Positions 6,054 through 14,400 are shown, numbered from the stretch's first letter. The stretch: DNA of 16,591 bases from an uncultured Prevotella sp. (GCA_900318855.1 ONMG01000161.1:1-16591); one strand, 5' to 3'. Numbers and translations: made by a program. The notes: generated by a model not told the origin, from the letters alone.

Positions 6054-6114
6054 TCGCCTGCCCGCTGGCCCTGCCGCCTGCGGCCGACCGTCTGTCCTCA
6101 ACAAATATCACGCT

Positions 6115-6885
6115 ATGCCCTTTGATTTCGGAATAAAGGATGCCATCGACATACTCCTCGTGGCGCTGATGCTCTACTACATCTACCGTCTGATGAAGGA
6201 GAGCCGGTCGCTCAATGTCTTCTATGGCATCCTCGTGTTTGTGCTCGTCTGGCTCTTTGTGAGTCAGGTGCTCCATATGCGCCTCTTGGGTACCATTCTT
6301 GATAAGCTCGTGAGTGTCGGTGTCATCGCGCTCATTGTGCTTTTCCAGGAGGAAATCCGCAAGTTCCTCTATCAGATAGGTGCCCATCAGCATTTCCGCC
6401 GGCTGAGCCGCTTCTTCTCGCAGAAGAAGACGGCAGGTGAGGACAAAGAGACCATCATGCCCATTGTGCTGGCCTGCATGTCAATGTCCAAGGCCAAGGT
6501 GGGGGCGCTCATCGTGATTGAAAGGGGGGCACCCCTCGACGACGTGGCCGACACGGGCGACCTCATCGACGCCAGCATCAACCAGCGCCTCATAGAGAAT
6601 ATCTTCTTTAAGAACTCCCCTCTGCACGATGGTGCCATGATTATCTCGAAGAAGCGCATCAAGGCAGCCGGCTGCATTCTGCCCGTATCGCACGACCGTA
6701 ACATTCCGAAGGAACTCGGCTTGCGTCACCGCTCAGCTATGGGCATCTCGCAGACCAGCGATGCCATTGCCGTGGTGGTGTCGGAGGAGACCGGACGCAT
6801 CAGCGTGGCCATCAAAGGGCAGTTTCACCTCCGTCTCTCGGCTGAGGAGCTCGAGAGCATTCTGGCCCATGAGATGAGCCAGTAG
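6115..6885 (+). CDS. cdaA: CdaA/DacA, membrane diadenylate cyclase
   Basis: CdaA makes the second messenger c-di-AMP from two ATP. The 256-residue protein has three N-terminal membrane helices (about 11-24, 35-53 and 61-78). A cytoplasmic DAC domain follows at about 110-240, with the catalytic motifs DGA (172-174, in SPLHDGAMI) and RHR (204-206, in GLRHRSAMGIS). Length and order match CdaA rather than the DNA-scanning DisA. In Firmicutes cdaA is followed by a ybbR-type regulator (cdaR) and glmM; neither is here. Instead it shares a transcript with folP, a Bacteroidetes arrangement. c-di-AMP elsewhere controls potassium and osmolyte uptake and wall homeostasis. No c-di-AMP phosphodiesterase is in the window. 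Confidence 0.95.
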   Translation: MPFDFGIKDAIDILLVALMLYYIYRLMKESRSLNVFYGILVFVLVWLFVSQVLHMRLLGTILDKLVSVGVIALIVLFQEEIRKFLYQIGAHQHFRRLSRFFSQKKTAGEDKETIMPIVLACMSMSKAKVGALIVIERGAPLDDVADTGDLIDASINQRLIENIFFKNSPLHDGAMIISKKRIKAAGCILPVSHDRNIPKELGLRHRSAMGISQTSDAIAVVVSEETGRISVAIKGQFHLRLSAEELESILAHEMSQ

Positions 6886-6909
6886 GGGGCTTGCAGGTAT
6901 AAAGAATGC

Positions 6910-6930
6910 AAAGAGCGGTCTCTTTTTCTT
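6910..6930 (+). terminator. Terminator after folP-cdaA
   Basis: AAAGAG (6910-6915) pairs with CTCTTT (6920-6925) around CGGT, followed by a T-rich tail (TTCTT). The stem is short and A/T-rich, so it is probably moderate in strength. Confidence 0.5.
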
Positions 6931-6961
6931 GAATCTCAACAACTGTTGGGCGGAAATTGCT

Positions 6962-6969
6962 TACTTTTG
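6962..6969 (+). promoter_or_regulatory. Promoter -7 box upstream of pta-ackA
   Basis: TACTTTTG fits TAnnTTTG and is followed by CATG. No TTTG lies at the expected distance upstream; the nearest GTTG (6945-6948) is only 13 bases away. The -33 part is therefore weak. The leader would be about 50 nt and very A/T-rich. Confidence 0.55.
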
Positions 6970-7026
6970 CATGTTGGACTAAGCGATATGTAGCCAATAG
7001 ACAATTAATTATATTACTATAACACT

Positions 7027-8073
7027 ATGGATTTATTACAGCAAATCGTTGCGCGTGCCAAGTCTGACAAGCAGCGCATCGTACTCCCCGAGGCAGAAGA
7101 GGAGCGTACTCTCAGAGCTGCCGACAAAGTGCTGGCCGACCATCTCGCCGACCTTATCCTCATTGGTAATCCCGAGCACATCAAGCAGCTCGCAGCCCAG
7201 TGGGGGCTCACCCATATTGGTGAGGCCACCCTCATCGACCCCGAGAACAATCCCCGCAGTGAGGAGTATGCCGAGAAGCTCGCCGAGTTGCGCAAGAAGA
7301 AGGGCATGACGCTGGATCAGGCCCGTGAGCTCGTGACGAAGAACAACCTCTATTTGGGTTGTATGATTATCAAGACAGGCGATGCCGACGGACAGATTAG
7401 CGGTGCGCTGAGCACCACCGGCGACACGCTGCGCCCTGCCCTGCAAATCATCAAGTGTGCTCCGGGCATCACCTGCGTGAGCGGTGCCATGCTCCTCATC
7501 ACCAATGCCAAGCAGTATGGTAAGGACGGTGTCGTCGTGATGGGCGATGTGGCTGTAACACCCAATCCCACTGCCGACCAGCTGGCTCAGATAGCCTACA
7601 CCACCGCTGGTACAGCCCGCACGCTGGCCGGCATCGAGGAGCCCCGTGTGGCCATGATGAGCTTCTCCACCAAGGGCAGTGCCAAAGACGCCAAGGATAA
7701 GGCCACGGGCAAGAGCGTCTACATCATCGACAAGGTCATTGAAGCCACTCAGCTGGCCAAGGAGCGCTATCCCGAGCTGAAGGTCGACGGCGAGCTCCAG
7801 GCTGATGCAGCCCTCGACCCCGCAGTGGGAGCCCACAAGGCACCCGGGTCGGAGATAGCAGGCCATGCCAACGTGCTCATCGCCCCCAACCTCGAGGTGG
7901 GCAACATCGGCTATAAGCTCGTACAGCGTCTGGGCGGTGCCATTGCCATTGGTCCCATCCTCCAGGGTATCGCACGTCCCGTGAACGACCTCAGCCGTGG
8001 CTGCTCGGTCGACGACATCTACTATATGGTGGCCATTACCAGCTGCCAGGCTCAGGACGCCAAGAAATGCTGA
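7027..8073 (+). CDS. pta: Pta, phosphate acetyltransferase
   Basis: Pta interconverts acetyl-CoA and acetyl phosphate, the first half of the acetate branch that yields ATP in fermenting anaerobes. At 348 residues it is the short form, with only the PTA_PTB catalytic domain and no N-terminal DRTGG/P-loop extension. Visible family segments are RIVLPEAEEERTLRAAD (17-33), SGALSTTGDTLRPALQIIK, VMGDVAVTPNPTADQLAQIA, ELQADAALDPAVG and ANVLIAPNLEVGNIGYKLVQ near the C-terminus. It begins 57 bases after a -7 box and is followed 47 bases later by ackA, the classical operon order. The C-terminus ends in an unusual lysine-lysine-cysteine. Confidence 0.96.
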   Translation: MDLLQQIVARAKSDKQRIVLPEAEEERTLRAADKVLADHLADLILIGNPEHIKQLAAQWGLTHIGEATLIDPENNPRSEEYAEKLAELRKKKGMTLDQARELVTKNNLYLGCMIIKTGDADGQISGALSTTGDTLRPALQIIKCAPGITCVSGAMLLITNAKQYGKDGVVVMGDVAVTPNPTADQLAQIAYTTAGTARTLAGIEEPRVAMMSFSTKGSAKDAKDKATGKSVYIIDKVIEATQLAKERYPELKVDGELQADAALDPAVGAHKAPGSEIAGHANVLIAPNLEVGNIGYKLVQRLGGAIAIGPILQGIARPVNDLSRGCSVDDIYYMVAITSCQAQDAKKC

Positions 8074-8120
8074 ATGAACAGACAGAACAGTAATCCCTCA
8101 ATATTCAACAAACAACATTT

Positions 8121-9329
8121 ATGAAAGTATTAGTTCTTAACTGCGGGAGCAGTTCCATTAAGTATAAACTCTACGACATGAGCAACGAGAGCGTCCTTGC
8201 TCAGGGCGGTGCTGAGCGCATCGGCCTTGATGAGGCTTTCGTCAAGGTGACTATGCCCGACGGTTCAAAGGAGAAGCTCATGCACGACATGCCCACTCAC
8301 AAGGAGGGTGTGAAGTTCGTGCTCGACCTGCTTGTCGACCCCAAGTACGGCTGTCTGAAGAGTCTTGACGAAATCGACGCTGTGGGCCACCGCATCGTGC
8401 AGGGCGGCGACCTCTTCGAGAAGAGTTGCATCGTCACTCCCGAGGTGGAAAAGGGCATCGAGAGCCTTATCGACCTCGCTCCGGTGCACAACAAGGGCCA
8501 TCTGGCCGGTATCAAGGCTGTCGACGCTCTCATGCCTCACACGCCGCAGGTCACGGTGTTCGACAACGCTTTCCACAGCACCATGCCTCCCTATGCGTAC
8601 CTCTATGCCGTGCCCTACGAGTTCTACAAGAAGTGGCATGTGCGCCGCTACGGTTTCCATGGCACCAGCCACCGCTACGTCTCGCAGCGTGTGTGCGACT
8701 TCCTTGGCGTCGACATTAAGACGCAGAAGATTATCACCTGCCACATCGGTAACGGAGCTTCGGTAGCAGCCGTCAAGTATGGCAAGGTCATCGATACCTC
8801 CATGGGTCTCACCCCGCTGGCCGGACTTATGATGGGCTCACGCTCGGGTGACATCGATCCCTCGGCAGTGACCTATCTGATGCAGAAGACCGGTATGGGA
8901 CCGCAGGAGATGGCTGACTTCCTCAACAAGAAGAGTGGTGTGCTCGGCATCACCGGTATCTCCAGTGATATGCGCGAGATTGAGAATGCTGATAAGGAAG
9001 GCAACGAGATGGCTCACCTGGCCCTGCAGATGTACAACTACCGCATCAAGAAGTACATCGGCGCCTATGCCGCAGCCATGAACGGTGTTGACATCATCGT
9101 GTGGACAGCCGGAGTGGGCGAGAATCAGGAAGGTGTGCGCTGGGATGCCTGCGAGGGCCTCGAATATCTTGGCGTAAAGATGGACCGCGAGCGCAACCAC
9201 TGCCGCAGCGTGGAGCAGGTGCTCTCGGCCGACGATTCCAAGGTCAAGGTGGTGATGATTCCCACCGACGAGGAGATTGTCATTGCACGCGACACCGTTG
9301 ACCTTGTCTCTGAGGCACAGAAGAAGTAG
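8121..9329 (+). CDS. ackA: AckA, acetate kinase
   Basis: AckA makes acetate and ATP from acetyl phosphate and ADP. The 402-residue protein is full length. Motifs of the acetate/sugar kinase fold are NCGSSSIKYKL (7-17), GHRIVQGGD, a catalytic aspartate in VFDNAFHSTMP, RRYGFHGTSHRYVS, the phosphate loop HIGNGASV, DTSMGLTPLAGLMMGSRSGD and the C-terminal AGVGEN. It shares the transcript with pta and is followed by a strong terminator at 9364-9399. The leader before the ATG (ATTCAACAAACAACATTT) is A-rich without a Shine-Dalgarno sequence. Confidence 0.97.
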   Translation: MKVLVLNCGSSSIKYKLYDMSNESVLAQGGAERIGLDEAFVKVTMPDGSKEKLMHDMPTHKEGVKFVLDLLVDPKYGCLKSLDEIDAVGHRIVQGGDLFEKSCIVTPEVEKGIESLIDLAPVHNKGHLAGIKAVDALMPHTPQVTVFDNAFHSTMPPYAYLYAVPYEFYKKWHVRRYGFHGTSHRYVSQRVCDFLGVDIKTQKIITCHIGNGASVAAVKYGKVIDTSMGLTPLAGLMMGSRSGDIDPSAVTYLMQKTGMGPQEMADFLNKKSGVLGITGISSDMREIENADKEGNEMAHLALQMYNYRIKKYIGAYAAAMNGVDIIVWTAGVGENQEGVRWDACEGLEYLGVKMDRERNHCRSVEQVLSADDSKVKVVMIPTDEEIVIARDTVDLVSEAQKK

Positions 9330-9363
9330 AGAAAGCTCTCCATTGGAGGCTATCTGAACATTA

Positions 9364-9399
9364 AAGGGGGCGACGCTTGGTGTTGTCCCCTTCTTTCTT
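9364..9399 (+). terminator. Terminator after pta-ackA
   Basis: AAGGGGGCGAC (9364-9374) pairs with GTTGTCCCCTT (9382-9392), eleven pairs with two G-U, followed by CTTTCTT. It ends 35 bases after the ackA stop. Confidence 0.75.
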
Positions 9400-9414
9400 A
9401 AGCTAATTAGGAAT

Positions 9415-10455
9415 ATGAGCAACAGAATTGTAACCTTCGGCGAGATCATGCTCCGCCTCTCCAAACCCGGTTTCGACCGTCTCTTTCAAGGCCGTACCTT
9501 TGAAGGAGCCTACGGGGGCAGCGAGGCCAATGTTGCCGTGTCGTTAGCGATGCTCGGAAACGACAGCCGATATGTGACGCGAGTACCCGACAATGCCCTG
9601 GGCCAGGCCGCGCTGATGTATCTCCGGCAGTTTGGCGTCGATGTGAGCTGCGCGGTGATGGGAGGCGAACGCCTGGGTTCTTATTATTTCGAGCGGGCCG
9701 CCGGCCTGCGCAACAGTCAGGTGGTGTACGACCGTGCCGGTTCCTCATTCTACATGCTTCAACGGGGAATGATAGACTGGAGCCACGTCCTTGACGGAGC
9801 CCAGGCCTTCCACTGTTCCGGCATCACCTGTGCCGTGTCGCATGATGCTCTTTCCTCCACGCTCGATGGAGTGGAGGAGGCTTCGCGAATGGGGCTCCGC
9901 ATAGCCTGTGACATCAATTACCGCAAGAATCTGTGGAACTATGGACTTAAGGCGCACGATGTTCTTCACGAGGTGATGCAGTACAGCGACTTCATCTTCG
10001 GCGATCAGAACGAGTGGGAGGTGGCATCGGCTGTGCCGCATATCCCTTTCGATGCTGCCGATGCCCAATTCAGCATCGACGTTCCCGCCTATCGCGACTA
10101 TTTCGAGGAGATGCACCGCCAGTTCCCTCGGGCTAAGAGCATGATTATGGCATTGCGCAATCAGATTAGTTCCACGCACCACACGCTCACCGGACTGCTG
10201 TGGATGGAAGGCAAACTCTACACTACGCGCATTTATGATGTGCAACCACTCATCGACCCTATGGGTGTGGGCGATGCCTTTGTGGCCGCTTATATCCATG
10301 CTTTGCTGAAGTGGCCTGCTGACCCACAGTACTGCCTGGAGTTTGCACTCTCGGCAAGTGCGTTGAAGAACACCATACCCGGCGACCAGAATCTGGTAAC
10401 CGAGCAGGAGGTGATGGATAATATGAAGGCTGGAAGTGGCCGCATCGACCGGTAA
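9415..10455 (+). CDS. kdgK: PfkB-family sugar kinase, probably 2-keto-3-deoxygluconate kinase
   Basis: The protein has 346 residues with the ribokinase/PfkB fold. It opens with VTFGEIMLRLSKPG (6-19), the style of KDG kinases. GGSEANVAVSLAMLG (34-48) is PfkB signature 1. CDINYRKNLW (165-174) is typical of KDG kinases. The ATP/anion-hole motif is DPMGVGDAF (281-289) with catalytic base D287; the usual A of GAGD is V here. KDG kinase phosphorylates 2-keto-3-deoxygluconate from uronate (pectin) breakdown to KDPG. No KDPG aldolase gene is adjacent, so the exact sugar is not certain; fructose- or other PfkB kinases remain possible. No clear promoter lies in the 15 bases after the upstream terminator, so some read-through from ackA or an unusual promoter is likely. 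Confidence 0.75.
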   Translation: MSNRIVTFGEIMLRLSKPGFDRLFQGRTFEGAYGGSEANVAVSLAMLGNDSRYVTRVPDNALGQAALMYLRQFGVDVSCAVMGGERLGSYYFERAAGLRNSQVVYDRAGSSFYMLQRGMIDWSHVLDGAQAFHCSGITCAVSHDALSSTLDGVEEASRMGLRIACDINYRKNLWNYGLKAHDVLHEVMQYSDFIFGDQNEWEVASAVPHIPFDAADAQFSIDVPAYRDYFEEMHRQFPRAKSMIMALRNQISSTHHTLTGLLWMEGKLYTTRIYDVQPLIDPMGVGDAFVAAYIHALLKWPADPQYCLEFALSASALKNTIPGDQNLVTEQEVMDNMKAGSGRIDR

Positions 10456-10479
10456 GAAGGGAGGAAGAGTGCTATAAAT

Positions 10480-10519
10480 GAATGGGGCGCAACAACCAAA
10501 CGGATGTTGCGCCCCATTC
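10480..10519. terminator. Bidirectional terminator hairpin between convergent genes
   Basis: GAATGGGGCGCAACA (10480-10494) and TGTTGCGCCCCATTC (10505-10519) are perfect 15-bp complements around a 10-base loop. It lies between the + sugar kinase (stop 10455) and the - SGNH gene (stop 10580). Neither side has a strict T-run, but the stem is very stable, so it probably ends or protects both mRNAs. Confidence 0.7.
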
Positions 10520-10579
10520 TATCTGCCGCGGAACCAGAATGCCTCAGAGTGCTGTGGCTTTGGGTTATCCTACTGATAG

Positions 10580-11299
10580 TCAAAGGCCCCGGTTGCTTTT
10601 CAGCACCTGTTCGACGACGGGCACTACGAGTGTCTCCATCACGGCATAGCCTTTCATGTTGGGATGAACCGTCTCGGGTGACAGCTCGGGGCGCATGCCG
10701 GTCTTGTTGGCATCGACCATAGCACTGAAATAGTCGACGTAGGGAATGCCTTTCTTTTTGGCCCAGGCTTTCACGCGCTCGTTGAGATGCATGATTTTGG
10801 GCATGGCATCGGTGATGGAGGGTCGCCAACCGAAGCTGCGGGCCGGCAGACATGAGGCAAGTATCACCCTGATGTGGTTGGCCTGAGCCAGTTGAACCAT
10901 GCTCACCACATTGCCGAAGGTGAGGTCTTCGTTATAGGGCCCCGTGTTTTCCGCAATGTCGTTGGTACCGTAGTTGATGACTACAACCTTGGGGTGCAGG
11001 TTGATGACATCCTCGCGGAAGCGCAGCAGAAACTGATAGGTAGTCTGGCCGCTGATTCCCCGACCGATATAGCCATGCTCCTTGAAGAATTCCGGATGCA
11101 TGCGCGCCCAGTTGTCGGTGATGGAGTTGCCGAGGAATACTACGCGCTTCTCACCCTTAGCGGGCTTCGCAAGCGCTTTGTTGGCTTCGGCGTAGCGGTT
11201 GAACTGTGCGAATTCGTACTTTTGCGCTCTTGCCGGGTTGCTGGCAAAGAGCATACATGCCAGCAGCATTGTGGCATGGAAGGTTAAGTTTTTCGTCAT
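10580..11299 (-). CDS. Secreted SGNH/GDSL hydrolase (possible carbohydrate acetylesterase)
   Basis: From the ATG at 11299 the protein has 239 residues and begins with a signal peptide (about 1-25, TKNLTF then a hydrophobic core ending NPARAQ). An ATG at 11332 would add 11 residues ahead of the signal and is less likely. SGNH blocks are clear: VFLGNSITDNW with S59, a glycine block GRGISGQTT (79-87), GTND with N113, and ETVHPN with H212 and E209 in the usual aspartate place. This pattern is common in Bacteroidetes lipase/acylhydrolases that deacetylate glycans in the periplasm. It is distinct from the 284-residue SGNH protein at 2588-3442, so the two are not recent duplicates. It lies 58 bases after lpxH on the same strand; substrate unknown. 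Confidence 0.85.
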   Translation of the reverse strand: MTKNLTFHATMLLACMLFASNPARAQKYEFAQFNRYAEANKALAKPAKGEKRVVFLGNSITDNWARMHPEFFKEHGYIGRGISGQTTYQFLLRFREDVINLHPKVVVINYGTNDIAENTGPYNEDLTFGNVVSMVQLAQANHIRVILASCLPARSFGWRPSITDAMPKIMHLNERVKAWAKKKGIPYVDYFSAMVDANKTGMRPELSPETVHPNMKGYAVMETLVVPVVEQVLKSNRGL

Positions 11300-11357
11300 A
11301 AACAGTTTGTAGTTTTTTGGAATTATCGGCATGCCTTAGATAGAGTATTCTCCCAGG

Positions 11358-12122
11358 TCAGGGCTTGCTCTCACCCTCAATGTACTGTTCCAGGAAGAGG
11401 TGCTCGCCGTCAAATACGGCATAGGTGAACTGCCATATCCAGTCGCCCAGAATGATCATCCTCGACTTGTGCCCCAGTGTGAGGTCGAGCTCTATGTGGC
11501 GATGCCCATAGATGAAGTAGTCGATGTTGGGGTGCGTGCGCAGATAGTCTTTGGTGAAAAGCACGAGATACTCCTTATCCTCTCCCATGTAGGGTGCCTC
11601 CTTGCCGTCTGCGCGCTTCAGCCGGCTGTGCTTGGCCCAGTTGAGCCCTAAGGCCATTCCCCAGCGGGGATGTATGGCGTTGAGCAGTCGCTGGCACGTG
11701 TGGTTGTGGAAGAGACGGCGCAGGAACTTGAATCGTGTGTCGGGGTCGCCGAGGCCGTCACCGTGAGCCAGAAAGAATTCCTTGCCATAGATTTCCGTGG
11801 CAATGGGCTTGCGGTGAAGTATGACGCCACATTCCTGCTCCAGATAGCCGTAGGTCCAGAGGTCGTGGTTACCGGTGAAGAAGTGCACCTCGACTCCCAT
11901 GTCGGTGAGCTCGGAAATCTTGCCCAGGAAGCGGGTGTATCCTTTGGGCACCACATAGCGGTATTCATCCCAAAAGTCGAACATATCGCCCAGCAGATAG
12001 ACGGCGGCAGCCTTTGTCTTGATGCTGTCGAGAAACCTCACCAGCCTTCTCTCCTGCGTGCGCGCATGGGGAATGGCGAGTGAGCCCAGGTGGGCGTCGC
12101 TGAGGAAATAAACGTTCTTCAT
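11358..12122 (-). CDS. lpxH: LpxH-like UDP-2,3-diacylglucosamine diphosphatase
   Basis: This is a calcineurin-type metallophosphoesterase of 254 residues. Metal-binding motifs appear in order: SDAHLG (8-13; D9, H11), GDMFDFWDE (45-53; D46), GNHDLW (84-89), HGDG (120-123) and GHRH (206-209). GDMFDFW and the H-rich insert are characteristic of LpxH, which cleaves UDP-2,3-diacylglucosamine to lipid X in lipid A synthesis at the inner membrane face. The length is close to the family norm. It begins 26 bases after the MIP18-family gene and is probably co-transcribed with it and with the SGNH gene. LpxH against a related phosphoesterase is not fully settled by motifs alone. Confidence 0.88.
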   Translation of the reverse strand: MKNVYFLSDAHLGSLAIPHARTQERRLVRFLDSIKTKAAAVYLLGDMFDFWDEYRYVVPKGYTRFLGKISELTDMGVEVHFFTGNHDLWTYGYLEQECGVILHRKPIATEIYGKEFFLAHGDGLGDPDTRFKFLRRLFHNHTCQRLLNAIHPRWGMALGLNWAKHSRLKRADGKEAPYMGEDKEYLVLFTKDYLRTHPNIDYFIYGHRHIELDLTLGHKSRMIILGDWIWQFTYAVFDGEHLFLEQYIEGESKP

Positions 12123-12148
12123 AGCTATCCTTGTGTTAAGTGTTGTGC

Positions 12149-12469
12149 CTAATCGAGCCCCAGCTCAGTACGTGCCTCTTCGCTCATCATGCTCTGATCC
12201 CAGGCAGGTTCGAATACGAGGTTCACGTTGGCGCTTTTCACCCCTTCTACGCTGTCTACCTTTGTACGCACATCCTCCAGTATGAAGTCGGCTGCAGGGC
12301 AGGACGGGGCTGTGAAGGTCATGTCGATGTCAACGGTGTTGTCGTCCTTTACGTCAATCTTGTAAATCATACCCAAGTCCCAGATGTTCACCGGTATCTC
12401 GGGGTCGTAAACGGTCTTGAGCACGTCGACAATGTGCTCCTCTATTTTGGTCTTCTCCTCTTGGTTCAT
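12149..12469 (-). CDS. MIP18/DUF59-family Fe-S cluster assembly protein (SufT/PaaD-like)
   Basis: From the ATG at 12469 the product has 106 residues, a normal length for the family. A longer frame begins at 12505 but that start overlaps the promoter and adds a non-conserved 12-residue head. The signature YDPEIPVNIWDLGMIYKI (21-38) and TAPSCPAADF (53-62) with the reactive C57 define the MIP18 domain. Members help mature iron-sulfur proteins (SufT, eukaryotic CIA2) or the PaaD subunit of phenylacetyl-CoA oxygenase. No paa genes are near, so a housekeeping Fe-S role is more likely. It is the first gene of a likely operon with lpxH and the SGNH hydrolase. Confidence 0.88.
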   Translation of the reverse strand: MNQEEKTKIEEHIVDVLKTVYDPEIPVNIWDLGMIYKIDVKDDNTVDIDMTFTAPSCPAADFILEDVRTKVDSVEGVKSANVNLVFEPAWDQSMMSEEARTELGLD

Positions 12470-12492
12470 AGTTCTCTCTGTTATATCCTTTG

Positions 12493-12521
12493 CAAACTTA
12501 CACAAAAACTTCCGATTACAA
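12493..12521 (-). promoter_or_regulatory. Probable promoter of the MIP18-lpxH-SGNH run
   Basis: On the minus strand the -7 box TAAGTTTG lies at 12500-12493. A CTTG (12522-12519) sits 18 bases upstream as a near-consensus -33 element. The start codon at 12469 lies 24 bases below the -7 box. This also argues against the ATG at 12505. Confidence 0.6.
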
Positions 12522-12593
12522 GCCGGATAAGGCAGAAAATATTCAGGCTACTTCCCTTTTGCTGTAATTTCAGCGTCTTTCGGGAGTGATAGC

Positions 12594-13280
12594 TCAGAGT
12601 CGCCCTTGATTGTGGTAGCTGTAGTAGTTGCCGTCGGTCACGATGACATGGTCGAGAAAATAGATTCTCATGATGTCGCAGGCTTTTCTGATGCGCTCTG
12701 TGAGACTGTCGTCTTGCCGACTGGGTCGGGTGCTGTTGCTTGGATGGTTATGGCAGAAGGCCAATATGGTGGCATTGTTGAGCAGTGCCTCCTTGATGAT
12801 CACTCTGACGTCGACTGCTGTCTCTGTGATGCCGCCGTGACTGATGCGTTCGGCCTTGATGAGCTTAAAGTTCTGATTCATCAGCAGTATCCATGCCTCT
12901 TCGGTGTCGAGGTCTTGCATCTTTGGGTGCATGTATTCGTAGATGAGCGTGGCTGAGCTGAGCTCAGGCCGTTCTTCCGGACTGGTGGCGGCACGCCGCT
13001 TGCCGAGCTCACATGCTGCGAGGATGGTGATGGCCTTGGCCGGTCCGATGCCATTGAACTGCAAAAGCTGCTGTATGGACATCTTTCCAAGTGTGTTCAG
13101 ATTGTTGTTGCATTGGGCCAAGACCTCTTTCATCAGGTCGACGGCACTTTTCTTGGGCGTGCCCGAGCCGATGAGAATGGCCAGTAGCTCGGCGTTGGTG
13201 AGTGCTTGTGGTCCATTGGCCTCAAGCTTTTCCCGGGGGCGGTCTTCAGCTGCCCAGTGGTTGATAGGAAATTTCTCCAT
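12594..13280 (-). CDS. radC: RadC-like JAB-domain protein
   Basis: The 228-residue protein matches the RadC family over its length. The N-terminal part has PREKLEANGPQALTNAELLAILIGSG (15-40 region) and a helix-hairpin-helix FNGIGPAKAITILAA (75-89). The C-terminal MPN/JAB domain has the metal-binding motif HNHPS (177-181) with D190 following, plus an upstream conserved glutamate in EAWILLMN. The family name suggests DNA repair, but the original E. coli radC phenotype was later assigned to another gene. JAMM-type metal binding is plausible and the true substrate is unknown. It is 64 bases below the glycosyltransferase stop on the same strand, and no promoter is evident in that gap. Confidence 0.92.
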   Translation of the reverse strand: MEKFPINHWAAEDRPREKLEANGPQALTNAELLAILIGSGTPKKSAVDLMKEVLAQCNNNLNTLGKMSIQQLLQFNGIGPAKAITILAACELGKRRAATSPEERPELSSATLIYEYMHPKMQDLDTEEAWILLMNQNFKLIKAERISHGGITETAVDVRVIIKEALLNNATILAFCHNHPSNSTRPSRQDDSLTERIRKACDIMRIYFLDHVIVTDGNYYSYHNQGRL

Positions 13281-13344
13281 AGCTTGATAAGATTAAGGTT
13301 GTGTTGTTCGAGTAACGATGGTGGAGTGTGGCACGGGGGAATGG

Positions 13345-14400
13345 CTATTTATAGAAGTTCTTCTTGTAGGCCGAGAATTCATCCTGCCCTTTGACGCAGC
13401 GCCGCCACCATGCTGTGAGGAAGCCGCATCCATAACCGATGAGCTGGGTGAAGGCTGCGCGGATGGCGAGCAGCCCTATCTTCGCGCTGTTGCATTGGAT
13501 GTTGGCATCGAAGAAGATGATGCCCGCATAGAGCAGAATGGGAAGCAGGCAGAGTAGGCTCACCGCAATGCCCGTAGCCTGCTGCATACCGGAAGGCAGG
13601 AGAAAGAAGAGTGCAATGCCTGCAAGGAAGCCAAGCATCAGCAGAGCCACTCCTACGGTGAACAGCATAGGCAGAAGGTGAACTAACTTAAGACTCTCGG
13701 GGTATTTCTTGTAGAGGTTGATGCGCGCGATACCACTGTTGAAGACCTGCCGCCAGAATTTCCGGAAGTCGGTGCGGCGCTTGTGGTAGACCCACGCTCC
13801 GGGGAAGAGGCGGCAGCTGCAACCGGCCTTGAAAATACGGATGGAGAAGTCGATGTCCTCGCCAAAGCGCATGTCGGCGAATCCTCCGAGCTGAAGATAG
13901 ATGCTGCGCCGAATGCCCATGTTGAATGAGCGGGGATAGAACTTGTCGAGTTTCTTCTTTCCGCCCCTGATGCCTCCGGTCGTGAAGAAGGAGGTCATGG
14001 AATACGAGATGGCTTTCTGCGTGGGGGTGAAACTGCTGTCTGCACGGTCGGGTCCGCCAAAGGCATCGCACGGCTCGCGGCGGAGCTCGTCGTCCACGGC
14101 CTGCAGGTAACTGTCGGGCAGCACTACGTCGGAGTCGAGAATGATGACATACTCACCTTGAGCCTTTTCCACACCGTAGTTGCGTGCCTTACCCGGTCCG
14201 CCGTTCTCCTTGACCAAATAGGTGAGTCGGAGGTTACCGAGTTCCTTATAACGGTCGCAGACCTTGTCGCTGGGCCTCGCTGAGCCATCTTCAACGACTA
14301 TCACCTCAAAGTCCTTAATGTGCTGATGTGTGAGACTTTCGAGCAGCTCGGCTGTCTCCTCAGGGCGGTTGTAAACAGGAATGATGAAGCTATATTTCAT
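13345..14400 (-). CDS. Family 2 glycosyltransferase with C-terminal membrane helices
   Basis: The protein has 351 residues. The N-terminal GT-A domain begins SFIIPVYNRPEET (4-16), with VVEDGS (35-40), NGGPGKARN (66-74), the metal-binding DSD (89-91) and a likely catalytic GED (180-182). RQVFNSG (217-223) is the usual GT2 acceptor-side helix. Three hydrophobic segments follow at about 241-268, 276-298 and 308-330, anchoring it in the inner membrane. Such enzymes move a sugar from a nucleotide donor to a lipid or polysaccharide. Donor and acceptor cannot be told, and no capsule or O-antigen genes are beside it. It lies after efp and its terminator; I see no consensus promoter in the 14401-14463 leader. 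Confidence 0.88.
   Translation of the reverse strand: MKYSFIIPVYNRPEETAELLESLTHQHIKDFEVIVVEDGSARPSDKVCDRYKELGNLRLTYLVKENGGPGKARNYGVEKAQGEYVIILDSDVVLPDSYLQAVDDELRREPCDAFGGPDRADSSFTPTQKAISYSMTSFFTTGGIRGGKKKLDKFYPRSFNMGIRRSIYLQLGGFADMRFGEDIDFSIRIFKAGCSCRLFPGAWVYHKRRTDFRKFWRQVFNSGIARINLYKKYPESLKLVHLLPMLFTVGVALLMLGFLAGIALFFLLPSGMQQATGIAVSLLCLLPILLYAGIIFFDANIQCNSAKIGLLAIRAAFTQLIGYGCGFLTAWWRRCVKGQDEFSAYKKNFYK

Noticed and set aside
7036..7866. Long minus-strand open frame (276 codons) opposite pta
   Set aside because: It lies wholly antisense to the firmly identified pta, has no promoter and its composition (G/L/V-rich) is typical of a shadow frame.
11300..11332. Upstream ATG (11332) for the second SGNH hydrolase
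   Set aside because: It would put 11 residues ahead of a normal signal peptide; the ATG at 11299 gives a standard signal sequence.
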